Positions 37,204 to 46,273 of a stretch of DNA of 64,000 nucleotides are shown one piece after another. The notes below the pieces were generated by a model that was not told the origin of the DNA, searched no databases, and worked only from the letters and a program-made list of their open reading frames with translations. This DNA is from Brevundimonas poindexterae (GTDB taxonomy: Bacteria; Pseudomonadota; Alphaproteobacteria; Caulobacterales; Caulobacteraceae), in contig NZ_JAIVLL010000001.1 of the NCBI RefSeq assembly GCF_020524625.1, positions 930,001 to 994,000 on the forward strand, written 5' to 3'. The translations under genes were made by a program, and so were the position numbers. Numbering within the stretch: position 1 is the stretch's first letter; every line of letters starts with the position of its first letter.

Positions 37204-37938
37204 GTGACTGCCAAGTCGTTCATCGCTGCGGAAGGGGACTTTGAACCTTTGAAAACACTGGCGATCATACCCGCTCGTGGGGGATCAAAGCGTATACCCG
37301 GCAAGAACATCCGAGCCCTTCACGGGCGTCCCCTATTGGCCTGGACCGCTGACTTCGCACTCGAACTCGATCAGTTCAGCCGCGTCGTCGTGTCAACGGA
37401 CGCGCCGGAGATACTTGAAGCAGGACGAAAGCTTGGTCTTTCGGACAACGGGCTGCGTCCAGACGCGCTTTCGCACGACACGGCAACGTCCATCGATGTC
37501 GTTCTGCACGAACTGGCCGAGGCCGAGGCCAGGGGGGAGCGGTATGACTGTGCCGCATTGTTGCAGCCGACGTCACCATTCCGGCGAAAGGAACGGTGGC
37601 TTGAAGCGTTCAGCTATATCACTGAGGGCAGTGCCGCTTCGGTCGTTTCGGTCGCGCACGCCCCCATGCCCCCGGAACATTGCTTTCGCCGAACAGTCGA
37701 TGGCACGATGTCGGCCCTTTTTCCCGGCGGCCTCACACAACGAACGCAGGACTTGGAACCGGCCTATTGCGTGAACGGCGCACTCTACCTGGCAACTGTG
37801 ACGGCGCTTCGATCAACGCGCAGCTTCTTTTCCGACCCCCTCAAGTCGGTTATCTGCACCGATCCCAGAGAAAACATCGATCTGGATACGGAACACGACT
37901 GGACGCAGGCCGAGACCTTGTTGGCCGCCGATGCGTGA
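37204..37938 (+). CDS. neuA: CMP-nonulosonic acid cytidylyltransferase (NeuA/LegF)
   Basis: 244 aa from a GTG start; a start nearer LKTLAIIPARGGSKRIPGKN is possible. The NTP-binding motif IPARGGSKRIPGKNI, STDAPEILEAG, LLQPTSPFRRKERW and NIDLDTEHDW identify the CMP-sugar synthetase family. It activates the NeuB product with CTP for transfer. Unlike its pathway partners it is on the plus strand, divergent from neuD with a 56-bp gap. Its last 8 nt overlap a 48-codon frame that couples to the next gene. Confidence 0.92.
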   Translation: MTAKSFIAAEGDFEPLKTLAIIPARGGSKRIPGKNIRALHGRPLLAWTADFALELDQFSRVVVSTDAPEILEAGRKLGLSDNGLRPDALSHDTATSIDVVLHELAEAEARGERYDCAALLQPTSPFRRKERWLEAFSYITEGSAASVVSVAHAPMPPEHCFRRTVDGTMSALFPGGLTQRTQDLEPAYCVNGALYLATVTALRSTRSFFSDPLKSVICTDPRENIDLDTEHDWTQAETLLAADA

Positions 37939-38077
37939 TGCCCGCGTCAACGTTGCCTCCGTACCTCTCGTGGTGCCGTTCGGAGTGTTAGATAGTCAGG
38001 AAGAGTGGCTGAGGGACTCCGAAGGCATGGTCACGAGCACCCCGGTATTCGCCGCCACAGGAATAGTCAGACGATGA
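37931..38077 (+). CDS. Possible 48-aa small protein coupling neuA to the flippase-like gene
   Basis: An ATG frame begins inside the neuA stop region (8-nt overlap) and ends in TGA that overlaps the ATG of the next gene (ATGA at 38074-38077). This is the stop/start spacing of translationally coupled genes. The peptide begins MRDARVNVASVPLVV and has no recognised domain; it might be the remnant of a longer gene. Coding status rests on spacing alone. Confidence 0.3.
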   Translation: MRDARVNVASVPLVVPFGVLDSQEEWLRDSEGMVTSTPVFAATGIVRR

Positions 38078-39429
38078 TCAAGCGGCGTCGCGCGCATACG
38101 GCTGGCCGTCCCTCGCGTCTGGAATCGACCCTGTTTTCGCTATCGAAAATTGTCGGCCTGGTCGTACGCCCGCTCGTACTTCTTTACTTCCTCAGAACTG
38201 GCAGCACGAGCCTGGCGCATGACTTTAGTCTCTTGCTGACCGCTACGGCATCCAGTTTTATCATTCTCAACAATCAAAACTTCCGACACGCGTATCAGTA
38301 TTTTCTTGAACGTGGATCAGAAAATGGCGTTCGCGGCCTAGGAGGTCGCAGCATATTTTCCACTTATGTTTCTGGAACATTCACACATATTCTATGCTTC
38401 ATTGCCGTTGCGGCAGCAGTTTTGTGGGTTTGGATTGGCCGCCTAGATCTATTTCTAATCGCTCTAGTACTAATAGTGATCGAGAAATATTTTGATGATG
38501 ATCAACGTGTGCTTGTTTACAAGCGGAGGTACTATCAGTGGATTTTGAATTTTTCCCTTCGGGTCATCGTGCCTTCGCTTGCGTTGATCCTTGCCTATAC
38601 GCTTTTCCGGGTCGAAAGCGCGAGCATATACGTCGCCGTCGCATTGCTGAGCGCTGGTTTCTATGTTGGCGTATTTCAGAGACAATTTGCCCGACTGAGC
38701 ATCAAAAGCATTGCACACGATGTTCGTAAAGGCTGGCCTGAATTTTTCCGGAGCTATTTTATCCAATACCGGGAAGAATTATTTATCGCACAGATCTGGG
38801 CGTTTCTGACAGCCAACGTGATTATCGTCGACAGATTCTTTATAAATGCGACAAATCCACTGATGTTTTCAGAGTATATTTTCGCCATCAACGTTGCCAA
38901 CACTGTGCAGGCGTTCCACAATCTGGGCTATGTGTCCTTCCGTCGGCCCGAACTGCTGAAGTCGTCAACGTCGGTCATCAAGGCCGAGTTTGCGCCTCTC
39001 AACTGGCTATTGCCACTCGCGCTGACCTCATTCGTGCTGGTGGGATGTCTGGCGGCGGATGCACTGGGATATCCGCTGTCGCAGCTCGACGCATCACTGC
39101 TGGTGGCCATCAGTCTGTTGTATTTTCTTCATGCCGTATCGCTTGTGGCCAAGGAGATGGCGTTTTGGCGGTTGAAGAGAAGTGTCCTCCTGGCACAGGA
39201 GTGCGTGGTTTTTCTCTTTCCAATCTCGGTCTACCTGCTCGGGTATACGGATCCGCTGATCATTGTGCTGGCGACCTGCGCGGGGGTCTTCATCCGCCTG
39301 GTCCTTCTCATTTTGCTGGCCCACCTTGCAAGCAAGCCAGGTAGCTCTCTGCGTATTTCACCCGTGGCGACGGCCCCATCCCGACCTTCGGGTCGCGAAC
39401 GACAAAGTGCCAAGGCGCAGCGACCATAG
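38074..39429 (+). CDS. Polytopic membrane protein, candidate Wzx-type flippase
   Basis: 451 aa from ATG 38074; a GTG at 38005 would add 23 residues. At least 11-12 hydrophobic segments spread over the length, with a basic N-terminus and a basic C-terminal tail. The overall pattern (paired helices, Arg/Lys-rich loops such as RRYYQWILNFSLR) fits MATE-like polysaccharide flippases, and no other flippase is seen in the cluster. No sequence motif proves it. The gene is strikingly AT-rich compared with neuA before it, indicating foreign origin. Confidence 0.6.
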   Translation: MIKRRRAHTAGRPSRLESTLFSLSKIVGLVVRPLVLLYFLRTGSTSLAHDFSLLLTATASSFIILNNQNFRHAYQYFLERGSENGVRGLGGRSIFSTYVSGTFTHILCFIAVAAAVLWVWIGRLDLFLIALVLIVIEKYFDDDQRVLVYKRRYYQWILNFSLRVIVPSLALILAYTLFRVESASIYVAVALLSAGFYVGVFQRQFARLSIKSIAHDVRKGWPEFFRSYFIQYREELFIAQIWAFLTANVIIVDRFFINATNPLMFSEYIFAINVANTVQAFHNLGYVSFRRPELLKSSTSVIKAEFAPLNWLLPLALTSFVLVGCLAADALGYPLSQLDASLLVAISLLYFLHAVSLVAKEMAFWRLKRSVLLAQECVVFLFPISVYLLGYTDPLIIVLATCAGVFIRLVLLILLAHLASKPGSSLRISPVATAPSRPSGRERQSAKAQRP

Positions 39430-39461
39430 CCCCTGGCAGGAGCGCATGGTAAGCTGACATC

Positions 39462-40088
39462 ATGACCACGGACATCGTACGTTTCCTTGACGCTCCGGCT
39501 TGCGCGACACTCCGCGCGACTGTTGACCGCACGCTTGCAGCAAACGCAGTCAGCCTTTGGCGCGATGAGTGCGATTCCGATGTCCGCATCTATAACGCCG
39601 AACGGAAGGTTCCTGAGTTCCGCCCCCTGTTTGAGTCTATGTTGGCGCATTACACAGCCAAGCGCGGGACGGCTCCGAACCATGCCTTCCTGATGGTCAA
39701 CCGGGTCACGCCCAAGCCAGGCAACCAGGGTTCTGGCAATGGCTGGCACCGGGATACCTGGATAAGCCAGCACAAGGTGTTTGTGTTTCTGTCAGATGTC
39801 GGTGAGGCCAACGGCCCCTTCGAGTACATACCCGGCTCCAACAGTCCGGTGGCCAAGGTGAGGGATGTGGTCCGCTACCGGCGTAGCTTGCGCGTTCCAG
39901 AGGACCATGTGCGTGGCCCCGGCACATTGCTGACGGTTACAGCGGGCGAAGGCGTGTTCTTTGACACGACAACCCTGCACAGAGGCAGCCCGATACGTGA
40001 AGGCGAGCGCTATGCAGCCACACTCTATGCCTTCGACGCACGCGGGAAGAAGCTGCAACGAAGTCGGGAACGCTTCGACGCCATGTAG
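39462..40088 (+). CDS. PhyH-family Fe(II)/2-oxoglutarate dioxygenase
   Basis: 208 aa. The iron facial triad is visible: His96 and Asp98 in GWHRDTW and His173 in TTLHRG, with Arg183 a likely 2-oxoglutarate anchor. Supporting motifs are KVFVFLSDVGEANGPFEYIPGS and GEGVFFDTT. Family members hydroxylate lipids, amino acids or sugars. The position between a flippase-like gene and glycosyltransferases suggests a sugar, lipid or amino acid substituent on the surface glycan as substrate. It is convergent with the next gene (9-bp gap). Confidence 0.85.
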   Translation: MTTDIVRFLDAPACATLRATVDRTLAANAVSLWRDECDSDVRIYNAERKVPEFRPLFESMLAHYTAKRGTAPNHAFLMVNRVTPKPGNQGSGNGWHRDTWISQHKVFVFLSDVGEANGPFEYIPGSNSPVAKVRDVVRYRRSLRVPEDHVRGPGTLLTVTAGEGVFFDTTTLHRGSPIREGERYAATLYAFDARGKKLQRSRERFDAM

Positions 40089-40097
40089 CAGACTGAT

Positions 40098-41414
40098 TCA
40101 GGCAGGTGGGGCCATCAGTACTTCGATTGCCTGTTTGGCGTCCCAACGCATGGCCTCGGGCGTGGAAGTCTGAGTGGCGTCAAAGCGTGCAAACCGCTGT
40201 CGCCACTGGGCATCGAAAAAATCGCCGAACCTGTCGAGTTCGGACAGGTCCCGATGGGTCCAGTCAGGCAGCACGCCCGCGGCCAGAAATCCGTAGGCGT
40301 CATACCCCAGGGTGTCCAAGCCGTCTCTGTAAAGCGTGGGGACACCGAAGTGCAGCAACTCCATGCCAATGCCACTGTTTGGAATGACCGCGAGATCGAT
40401 GGCACTGGCAAATGCCTCGGCGCTCTGACCTGGCGTACCGGCTATGATGCGAGGCGGGTCGAGCAAGCCGTCTACCGACTGGTGACTGGCCGGATGACGG
40501 CGAAGCACAATGCCCTCGACGCCAGCGACCTTTTTCATCTGGTTGACCAACTTGGCCAAGGCCGCAGCATCCCACGATAGGGGCAGGCTAATTCCCACGG
40601 TTTTGATGGGTGCGCCCGGATCAATCGGCCGACCGCTTTCCCGATAGGGCGACAGCACGACCATCTTGTTTTTTGGGTACTCCAGCGCGGGATGGTTGTG
40701 CGCGGCCTGGCGGTAGATGTCACACGAGACGGCATCATACAAAAGCGCCAGATCTACGGGCAGCGGTAGAAACTCGGGCGCCACCGGCGCGTGCTGGCGG
40801 TATACCGTCCCGATGCCGTGGTGCCTCGCGGCAAAAATGACCGCCGTCGGAATCGGGGAATGGTCATTGGCAACAACGACCAGCCGGCAGGGCGCGTTGT
40901 CAAACTCCAGATCGTAGAAGGCAATCGCAGCGGTGCCCAACAGCAGTTGCAGGGACAAGAACGGGCCACGTCCGCGCGCTCGGGGCACGAGAGCACTTGC
41001 ACGCCATATCCCTTTTAACGCGCCAGCTCGTCGAAATCGATGGCCTGGACTGGTGCGCCTTGCAGTTGCCCCGATACGACGATCCTCGCGGTGGGAAAGC
41101 AATGAGCGGACCTCCTCCAGCGCTCGCTTGTTGTTTTGGGTCTCACCGGAGAAGAAGACGTCTACATCCGATACTGGGCGCAGCCCCGGTAGGAACAGGT
41201 AAATCGCAACACCGGCCAGAAAAGCGGTCGTGCGATACCGAGTGAGAACATGAGCTACAGCATAGACAAACCAGTGAAGAACACGCCCCCGCGACAGGTC
41301 CCTGTGGAAGGCATCGTATTGGGCGCGACCAAAGAACCTGGCCAGTCTTTCGAAATAGGACTTGATCCACTCTGGCGCCGCGGTCGAGTTCGGTAGCGTG
41401 TTCTTTTGAGGCAT
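40098..41414 (-). CDS. Unrecognised GT-B-like protein, candidate nonulosonic acid/capsule glycosyltransferase
   Basis: 438 aa, no signal peptide; one hydrophobic patch around residues 48-76 (FVYAVAHVLTRY, FLAGVAIYLFLPGL). The second half reads like a GT-B enzyme: VVVANDHSPIPTAVIFAARHHGIGTVYRQHAP, then IKTVGISLPLSW, IVLRRHPASHQ, and PNSGIGMELLHFGVPTLY where a nucleotide-binding loop is expected. The Asn-Asp-His and RQH segments recall sialyl/Kdo-type transferases. A CMP-nonulosonate pathway with no other obvious transferase makes it a candidate for that step. I did not recognise a family with certainty. Confidence 0.6.
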   Translation of the reverse strand: MPQKNTLPNSTAAPEWIKSYFERLARFFGRAQYDAFHRDLSRGRVLHWFVYAVAHVLTRYRTTAFLAGVAIYLFLPGLRPVSDVDVFFSGETQNNKRALEEVRSLLSHREDRRIGATARRTSPGHRFRRAGALKGIWRASALVPRARGRGPFLSLQLLLGTAAIAFYDLEFDNAPCRLVVVANDHSPIPTAVIFAARHHGIGTVYRQHAPVAPEFLPLPVDLALLYDAVSCDIYRQAAHNHPALEYPKNKMVVLSPYRESGRPIDPGAPIKTVGISLPLSWDAAALAKLVNQMKKVAGVEGIVLRRHPASHQSVDGLLDPPRIIAGTPGQSAEAFASAIDLAVIPNSGIGMELLHFGVPTLYRDGLDTLGYDAYGFLAAGVLPDWTHRDLSELDRFGDFFDAQWRQRFARFDATQTSTPEAMRWDAKQAIEVLMAPPA

Positions 41415-41488
41415 CGTTTACGCCGAGTCACTTGCAAGTAGAAATCAACAGGGCGCAGTCAGCCACACCATGCTATTCACTGCCCCTC

Positions 41489-42787
41489 TCAGAGCCCCCT
41501 CCGTTCCCTCGAACGGCCACGATAATCTTCGATGAGAGCCTTAATCGCCCCCATCATGCCACGGGCCTGCGCCTGGCGATCAAACTTGGCGGCAAAAGCA
41601 CCGCGCGACGCCGCCCGCATATCCTCCAGAGCTTGAGGGGTGTCGCTAAGGTGCGTCAATTTTTGAGCCAGCTCATCACCCGATGCATAGCTGAAGCCGG
41701 CCTTGGTTTCCTGCAGGATGTCGACCAGGCACCCCCGATCGAGCGAAGTGGCCACGGCAAGACCACCGCTCATGTACTCCGTCGATTTGTTAGGCAGGTT
41801 TTCGATGTAATTCCTGATGGGCAGATAGGGAGCCAAGCCAATGTGCGAGCGCTCCATAGCGGTCTGCAATTCCTTCGCAGGGGCCCAGCCCAGGTAGTGA
41901 CTGTTGGGGCAAGCCGCGCAGTGCTCGGAAATCTGCTGTTCCAGCGCCCCGTGGCCAAAGAAGTAGAACCGGTGCCGCGAGCTGGAAGCCTCGAGTTGAC
42001 GAGCGGCTTCGAAAATCGGCTTGAAGTCAAAGCTCTTCGATAGCGTCCCGAAGAATACGACGTTGATGTCTTCGGACAGGAACAGGCCTTTGGCGTCCCA
42101 TTTACCGTGGGCCTCGGACAGCTCTGCCTGCGTTAACGCAACGGGTTCGTAGGCAATAGGAAAGGTCCGATCGTGCTCGCTGCGGATCCTTCCGGCACCT
42201 CTGCACCCCCATTCCACAAATCCATCAGTATTACCCCAAATCGCACTTGCCCCCGCGAGAGCCCGATTGACCCGTCGCCGCATACCCGATGCGGCGAGAT
42301 CGGCCGCCGGTCGGAAGAGGGGCGGAGCCATGTCGACAAAAACGTCCGGATGCAAATCGCGGACGTCGATGATGACCGGAATGGCATGCTCGGCACCAAA
42401 CCTGACGGACTCCAGCGCCAGGTCGACCGACGGCATGGACGCGATAATCACATCGGGTCGCTTTGATCGCTCCCGCGCAACCCTGGCGAAGTCCCTGGCG
42501 ACCTTGGCGTCGCTCCGCAGTCGCTTCAGCGACTTGGAACTGGAGTACCCCTGATTTTCCAGGTACTGAACCCGATACCCCTTCCTAACAGTTAGCCGAC
42601 TGGTCCCATGCCCCCGGACTGAGCTGCCATAATGATCAAAATCGCTGGTCCACCACTCAACTTCCCACCCTGCCTCAGCGAAGGCAGCCGCCATCAATCC
42701 CGTTCGCATGGGGCGCCGCCTCCCCCCATCATCGTGAGGGGTCGGCTCGGCACGCTGGGTCAGCCAGATTGAAACACTCCTGTCCAT
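41489..42787 (-). CDS. Family 4-type glycosyltransferase
   Basis: 432 aa, GT-B fold. N-terminal acceptor domain (FAEAGWEVEWWTSDFDHYGS, DVIIASMPSVDLAL, IDVRDLHPDVFVDM) and C-terminal donor domain (VVFFGTLSKSFDFKPIFEAA, YFFGHGALEQQI, HYLGWAPAKELQTAMERSHIGLAPY, LPNKSTEYMSGGLAVATS). The PNKSTEYMSGGL block corresponds to the EX7E-type nucleotide-sugar site. It adds a sugar to the lipid-linked repeat unit on the cytoplasmic face. Its ATG directly follows the stop of the polymerase-like gene. Confidence 0.88.
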   Translation of the reverse strand: MDRSVSIWLTQRAEPTPHDDGGRRRPMRTGLMAAAFAEAGWEVEWWTSDFDHYGSSVRGHGTSRLTVRKGYRVQYLENQGYSSSKSLKRLRSDAKVARDFARVARERSKRPDVIIASMPSVDLALESVRFGAEHAIPVIIDVRDLHPDVFVDMAPPLFRPAADLAASGMRRRVNRALAGASAIWGNTDGFVEWGCRGAGRIRSEHDRTFPIAYEPVALTQAELSEAHGKWDAKGLFLSEDINVVFFGTLSKSFDFKPIFEAARQLEASSSRHRFYFFGHGALEQQISEHCAACPNSHYLGWAPAKELQTAMERSHIGLAPYLPIRNYIENLPNKSTEYMSGGLAVATSLDRGCLVDILQETKAGFSYASGDELAQKLTHLSDTPQALEDMRAASRGAFAAKFDRQAQARGMMGAIKALIEDYRGRSRERRGL

Positions 42788-44152
42788 TCAGATCGCCACC
42801 GGTCGCGGTCGGACCGACCTTTCAGGAACTGATTGCCGTCGACGGAGCATAGAGATCACATAGCTGGCTCCCAGATACAGGGAAAGAAGCCGCGTGAACC
42901 CGTTGCTCAAAGGATTAACGGCATCCAGAAGGGCGTCGACGGACGTGCTCAGGAGGATAACCGATAGGCCGATGAACAGCCAGTTTTCCATCGTCACCCC
43001 CATGATCTTCCAGAACAAAGATATGATGAACCGCAATATGAACACGTAATAAAATATCGCCAGTCCGGCGCCCGGGAAGAAAAATAGCGATCCCAGCATA
43101 GACGGCGACGCGCCCACACGGTCCTTGTAGAAGTCAGCCAGAACGAAAAAATTCATGCGGGCAATCGACCCCATCTCCGGACGTTCCACGGACAGTCCAA
43201 ACAACGAGCCTATCCGGAACCACATAACCGAAGTCACCTCGCGAATGGCTTCGCCCGCCAAGCCAAAGTTGAAGAAGTTCTCACTGACGTGCGTTGATAA
43301 GCTATACATATGAAAACTGTAACGCTGAAGAAAGGCCTGGAAAAAGGCGTCTCCATCGCTCATAATTTGTAGCGTTTCTTCAACACCGATCTTGTTTGAT
43401 TTTCCGACGAAAAATATCAGGGCCACCAACAATGGTGCCGCTATGAGACTTAACTTCCCACTGAGCGAACCCGTAAATTTCATGCTGCGTCTGAAACTAT
43501 AGGTCGCGCCGACGTAGGCGCAGAGCGCAATGATGATGTCAAAAGAACTCTGTACATTTACTCCAAAAGCTAGCGCTATAATAAGCAATACGAAGGCTCG
43601 AAATTTCACTTCAAAGCCTTCCTTTATCATTCTGTAATGAACAATTATCGATGTACCCATAACCGTCTTGCCAAGGACAAGTAGATATCCAAGAATTCCA
43701 ACTTCAGACAGGGCGTCGCCAGTCTGCCTAAAACCGGACCCCAGCGTCAATGAAGACCACGCGCTGATCGCGAGGAACGACATTGCGAGGATCAATGTCG
43801 GACGCGGCGCAAATAGTAGGCCAGTAACCCCAACGGGGACGAGCCTAAGCTTGGCTCGTGGCGCCAACTGCGCAATCCAAAATATCAACCCAGATAAGAA
43901 AACATAAAGAATACCCCATGTATATTCAGGCCGAGGCCGAAAAACGTACTCGAGCGGATTTCCGAATAACTGGAAAAGCACGTAAGGTACGAAATAAAAA
44001 AGACAGCAGTAGGTCACGAACAACCTGAGTTCGAAGCGTCTCTGAAGCGAGGGCGGACGCAATAACAGTGCAGGACGTAAGTGGGACTGGTCCGCCGCAT
44101 AAATGCTTGCACTGGTCGCCGCTGCCGATAACTCGCGCTTGGACCTGCTCAT
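42788..44152 (-). CDS. Wzy-like polysaccharide polymerase candidate
   Basis: 454 aa, about ten to eleven membrane helices with a long periplasmic loop between about residues 265 and 350 (GVEETLQIMSDGDAFFQAF ... DFYKDRVGASPSM), the architecture of O-antigen/capsule polymerases. Wzy proteins share little sequence, so the call rests on topology and locus. The coding sequence is AT-rich relative to the host genes. Its ATG overlaps the acyltransferase stop (ATGA), and the glycosyltransferase follows directly. Confidence 0.65.
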   Translation of the reverse strand: MSRSKRELSAAATSASIYAADQSHLRPALLLRPPSLQRRFELRLFVTYCCLFYFVPYVLFQLFGNPLEYVFRPRPEYTWGILYVFLSGLIFWIAQLAPRAKLRLVPVGVTGLLFAPRPTLILAMSFLAISAWSSLTLGSGFRQTGDALSEVGILGYLLVLGKTVMGTSIIVHYRMIKEGFEVKFRAFVLLIIALAFGVNVQSSFDIIIALCAYVGATYSFRRSMKFTGSLSGKLSLIAAPLLVALIFFVGKSNKIGVEETLQIMSDGDAFFQAFLQRYSFHMYSLSTHVSENFFNFGLAGEAIREVTSVMWFRIGSLFGLSVERPEMGSIARMNFFVLADFYKDRVGASPSMLGSLFFFPGAGLAIFYYVFILRFIISLFWKIMGVTMENWLFIGLSVILLSTSVDALLDAVNPLSNGFTRLLSLYLGASYVISMLRRRQSVPERSVRPRPVAI

Positions 44153-46206
44153 GGCCTCACCGCGCTCCTTCCTGCGATGGCTACTTTGGGGAGTGGCATA
44201 GCGTTCTCGGACGCCCCCGACAATGCCCCCTCAAGGACGATCATAGCCAAAGGTTCCAGCAAGCTCGCGCCGACCAAGGATAGATGATCGTCATCAAAAT
44301 AGTAGGATCTGCCTGGAGTTCCTACAGGACATACGGATTCTAAACAGATGAAATCAGACACGTCGTAGTAAGAGATGTTGCGGTGCCTACGTTGCGACCT
44401 CGCGATTATAACATCAGCCGACTGTGTTTGTTGTAAATAATCAGTCCTTGAAATCGAACGATCAAGAATCGCATCTCGACCGTCACGGACCGCTGAGTAA
44501 TAGATCGACTCCGGGGACTGGCGCTGCCGCGGCACCTGGCGTATAATATGCAACTCAATCCCACGGTCTAAGGCGTATTCAGCCGTCAGGTCGAGCGCAT
44601 TTTCAAAGATGCGGCGATTGGCTTGCAGCGAGACAGCTGGCGAACCGTCGGCCTGCGAAAGAAGTTGTAACTTGCTCAGAGGCGCTGACGCCAGCTCGCC
44701 ATCGCCGAGGTAAAGGTCCCAACGACCGACCAGAATGATTGTTTTTATCCCCAAGCGTTCTGCATCCGCATAAGCCCGCTTTACCAACGCTTGGCAGTTC
44801 CGGATTGTCTGGTCTCGACGGTCTGGGCGCAACCCCAGCAGAGGCGGGCATCCGGAGTATCCGACGAACAGACCGGATCGACCGAGCTTGCTCGCTGCAT
44901 CGTCGAAGGCTGGCTTGAGGGATAGACCATGGCTATCGCCAATCAGCAGAAAGTCGGGCGGCGCGTTGGAGCCCCCCACGGGACAAAGATAGGCGTCGAG
45001 CTCTTCCGAGTTGGCTATGTCGAAGCAATTGTCATCCGGCTTGAGGCGGGCGAAACTCTCGTACACTGTAGGAGGTACACTGAACGGCAGGCGCACCCCC
45101 CCCAGGGACACGAGAGCCCCGTACGCGACCATTGCAATTCCCCCCACGGCCGCGAACGCATAAACCACGTTGCGGCTATATCCCCCGGCAGCAGCCGTCT
45201 TCCGGAAAGGGGCTTCGACATACCTCCAGCTAAGCCAGGCTAGCGGGACGCTCAGTATGACAGCCCCCATCATGCCAGCCGCAGTAACGTCCGGCCCACT
45301 GTGGATACGATAAAGCGCCAGCAGTGGCTGGTGCCATAGGTAAAGCGAGTAGCTGATGAGACCAACGGCCACCAAGGGGCTTGTTGCCAATAACTTTCCT
45401 GGATAGCGATCGCTACTTGCACACATAATGACGGCCGCCGCCCCCAGCACAGGCATGAGAGCATACATCGACGGGAACGGAGTAGCCTCAGAAAATAGGT
45501 AGACGGAAATCCCTATGGCGGCCAGTCCCAGCCAAGCGACAACATCACGAAGGCGTGGCGAGATTTGAGGAGCGCCTAATAAAGCTGCTATCGAGCCCGC
45601 CATAAGCTCCCATACACGGCTGGGAAGCAGGTAAAAATTGGCCGTGGGGGCCGACACAGACATTACTTGACTGAGTAGTAGACTGGCGAAAGATACTAGG
45701 GCCATAGCCATGACGAGGAAACCAGTGCGTCGGTTCGATTTCCACAAAATAAACAGCAAAAACGGAAAGACGATATAGAACTGCTCTTCTACTGCAAGAC
45801 TCCATGTGTGCAGAAGAGGCTTTTCCTCTGCTGAGGCTTCAAAATAACCACTTTCAAGCCAAAAGAGAACATTAGACGCGAACAAAGAGAGGCCAACGAG
45901 GCTCTGGCCGTAGTCAACGAACTGATCGGGTGTCATGAGCGCGTAAGCACCTACCGACGTCGTGATCGCTACAGCGAATAGCGCCGGCAGAATTCGCCGA
46001 GCCCTGCGCTCATAGAAGTTTGCGATCGAGAAGCGTTTTTCGCGCAGGTCGTTCAGGAGGATACCAGTTATCAAATAACCGGAGATCACAAAGAATATGT
46101 CGACCCCAACATAGCCGCCACCAAAGCCCGCGACTTGTGCATGAAACAATAGCACCGGCAGTACAGCGACTGCGCGAAGGCCGTCGATATCGCGGCGGTG
46201 CTTCAT
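44149..46206 (-). CDS. OafA-type membrane acyltransferase with SGNH domain
   Basis: 685 aa. The N-terminal acyltransferase-3 domain (about residues 1-345, ten helices) starts with RRDIDGLRAVAVLPVLLFHA and GGYVGVDIFFVISGYLI, including the conserved Arg and His. The C-terminal SGNH hydrolase-like part (about 400-670) has LLIGDSHGLSL (nucleophile block), a WDLYLGDG-type block, and DDDHLSLVGASLL with the Asp-x-x-His pair. Such proteins acetylate O-antigen or capsule sugars in the periplasm. Lower GC than flanks. It is upstream of and coupled to the polymerase-like gene. Confidence 0.92.
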   Translation of the reverse strand: MKHRRDIDGLRAVAVLPVLLFHAQVAGFGGGYVGVDIFFVISGYLITGILLNDLREKRFSIANFYERRARRILPALFAVAITTSVGAYALMTPDQFVDYGQSLVGLSLFASNVLFWLESGYFEASAEEKPLLHTWSLAVEEQFYIVFPFLLFILWKSNRRTGFLVMAMALVSFASLLLSQVMSVSAPTANFYLLPSRVWELMAGSIAALLGAPQISPRLRDVVAWLGLAAIGISVYLFSEATPFPSMYALMPVLGAAAVIMCASSDRYPGKLLATSPLVAVGLISYSLYLWHQPLLALYRIHSGPDVTAAGMMGAVILSVPLAWLSWRYVEAPFRKTAAAGGYSRNVVYAFAAVGGIAMVAYGALVSLGGVRLPFSVPPTVYESFARLKPDDNCFDIANSEELDAYLCPVGGSNAPPDFLLIGDSHGLSLKPAFDDAASKLGRSGLFVGYSGCPPLLGLRPDRRDQTIRNCQALVKRAYADAERLGIKTIILVGRWDLYLGDGELASAPLSKLQLLSQADGSPAVSLQANRRIFENALDLTAEYALDRGIELHIIRQVPRQRQSPESIYYSAVRDGRDAILDRSISRTDYLQQTQSADVIIARSQRRHRNISYYDVSDFICLESVCPVGTPGRSYYFDDDHLSLVGASLLEPLAMIVLEGALSGASENAMPLPKVAIAGRSAVRP

Positions 46207-46273
46207 GCCCGCCCGACCTGTACGTCACATGTTGGACCGCCCGGCGCAAGCTGGGCCATCGGCGCGCCCGTCA

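Noticed and set aside
37204-37938. CMP-Kdo synthetase (KdsB) as identity of neuA
   Set aside because: The PARGGSKRIPGKN motif and neighbours neuB/neuC/neuD fit CMP-sialate-type synthetases; KdsB has a different signature (ARxxSxRLPGKPL).
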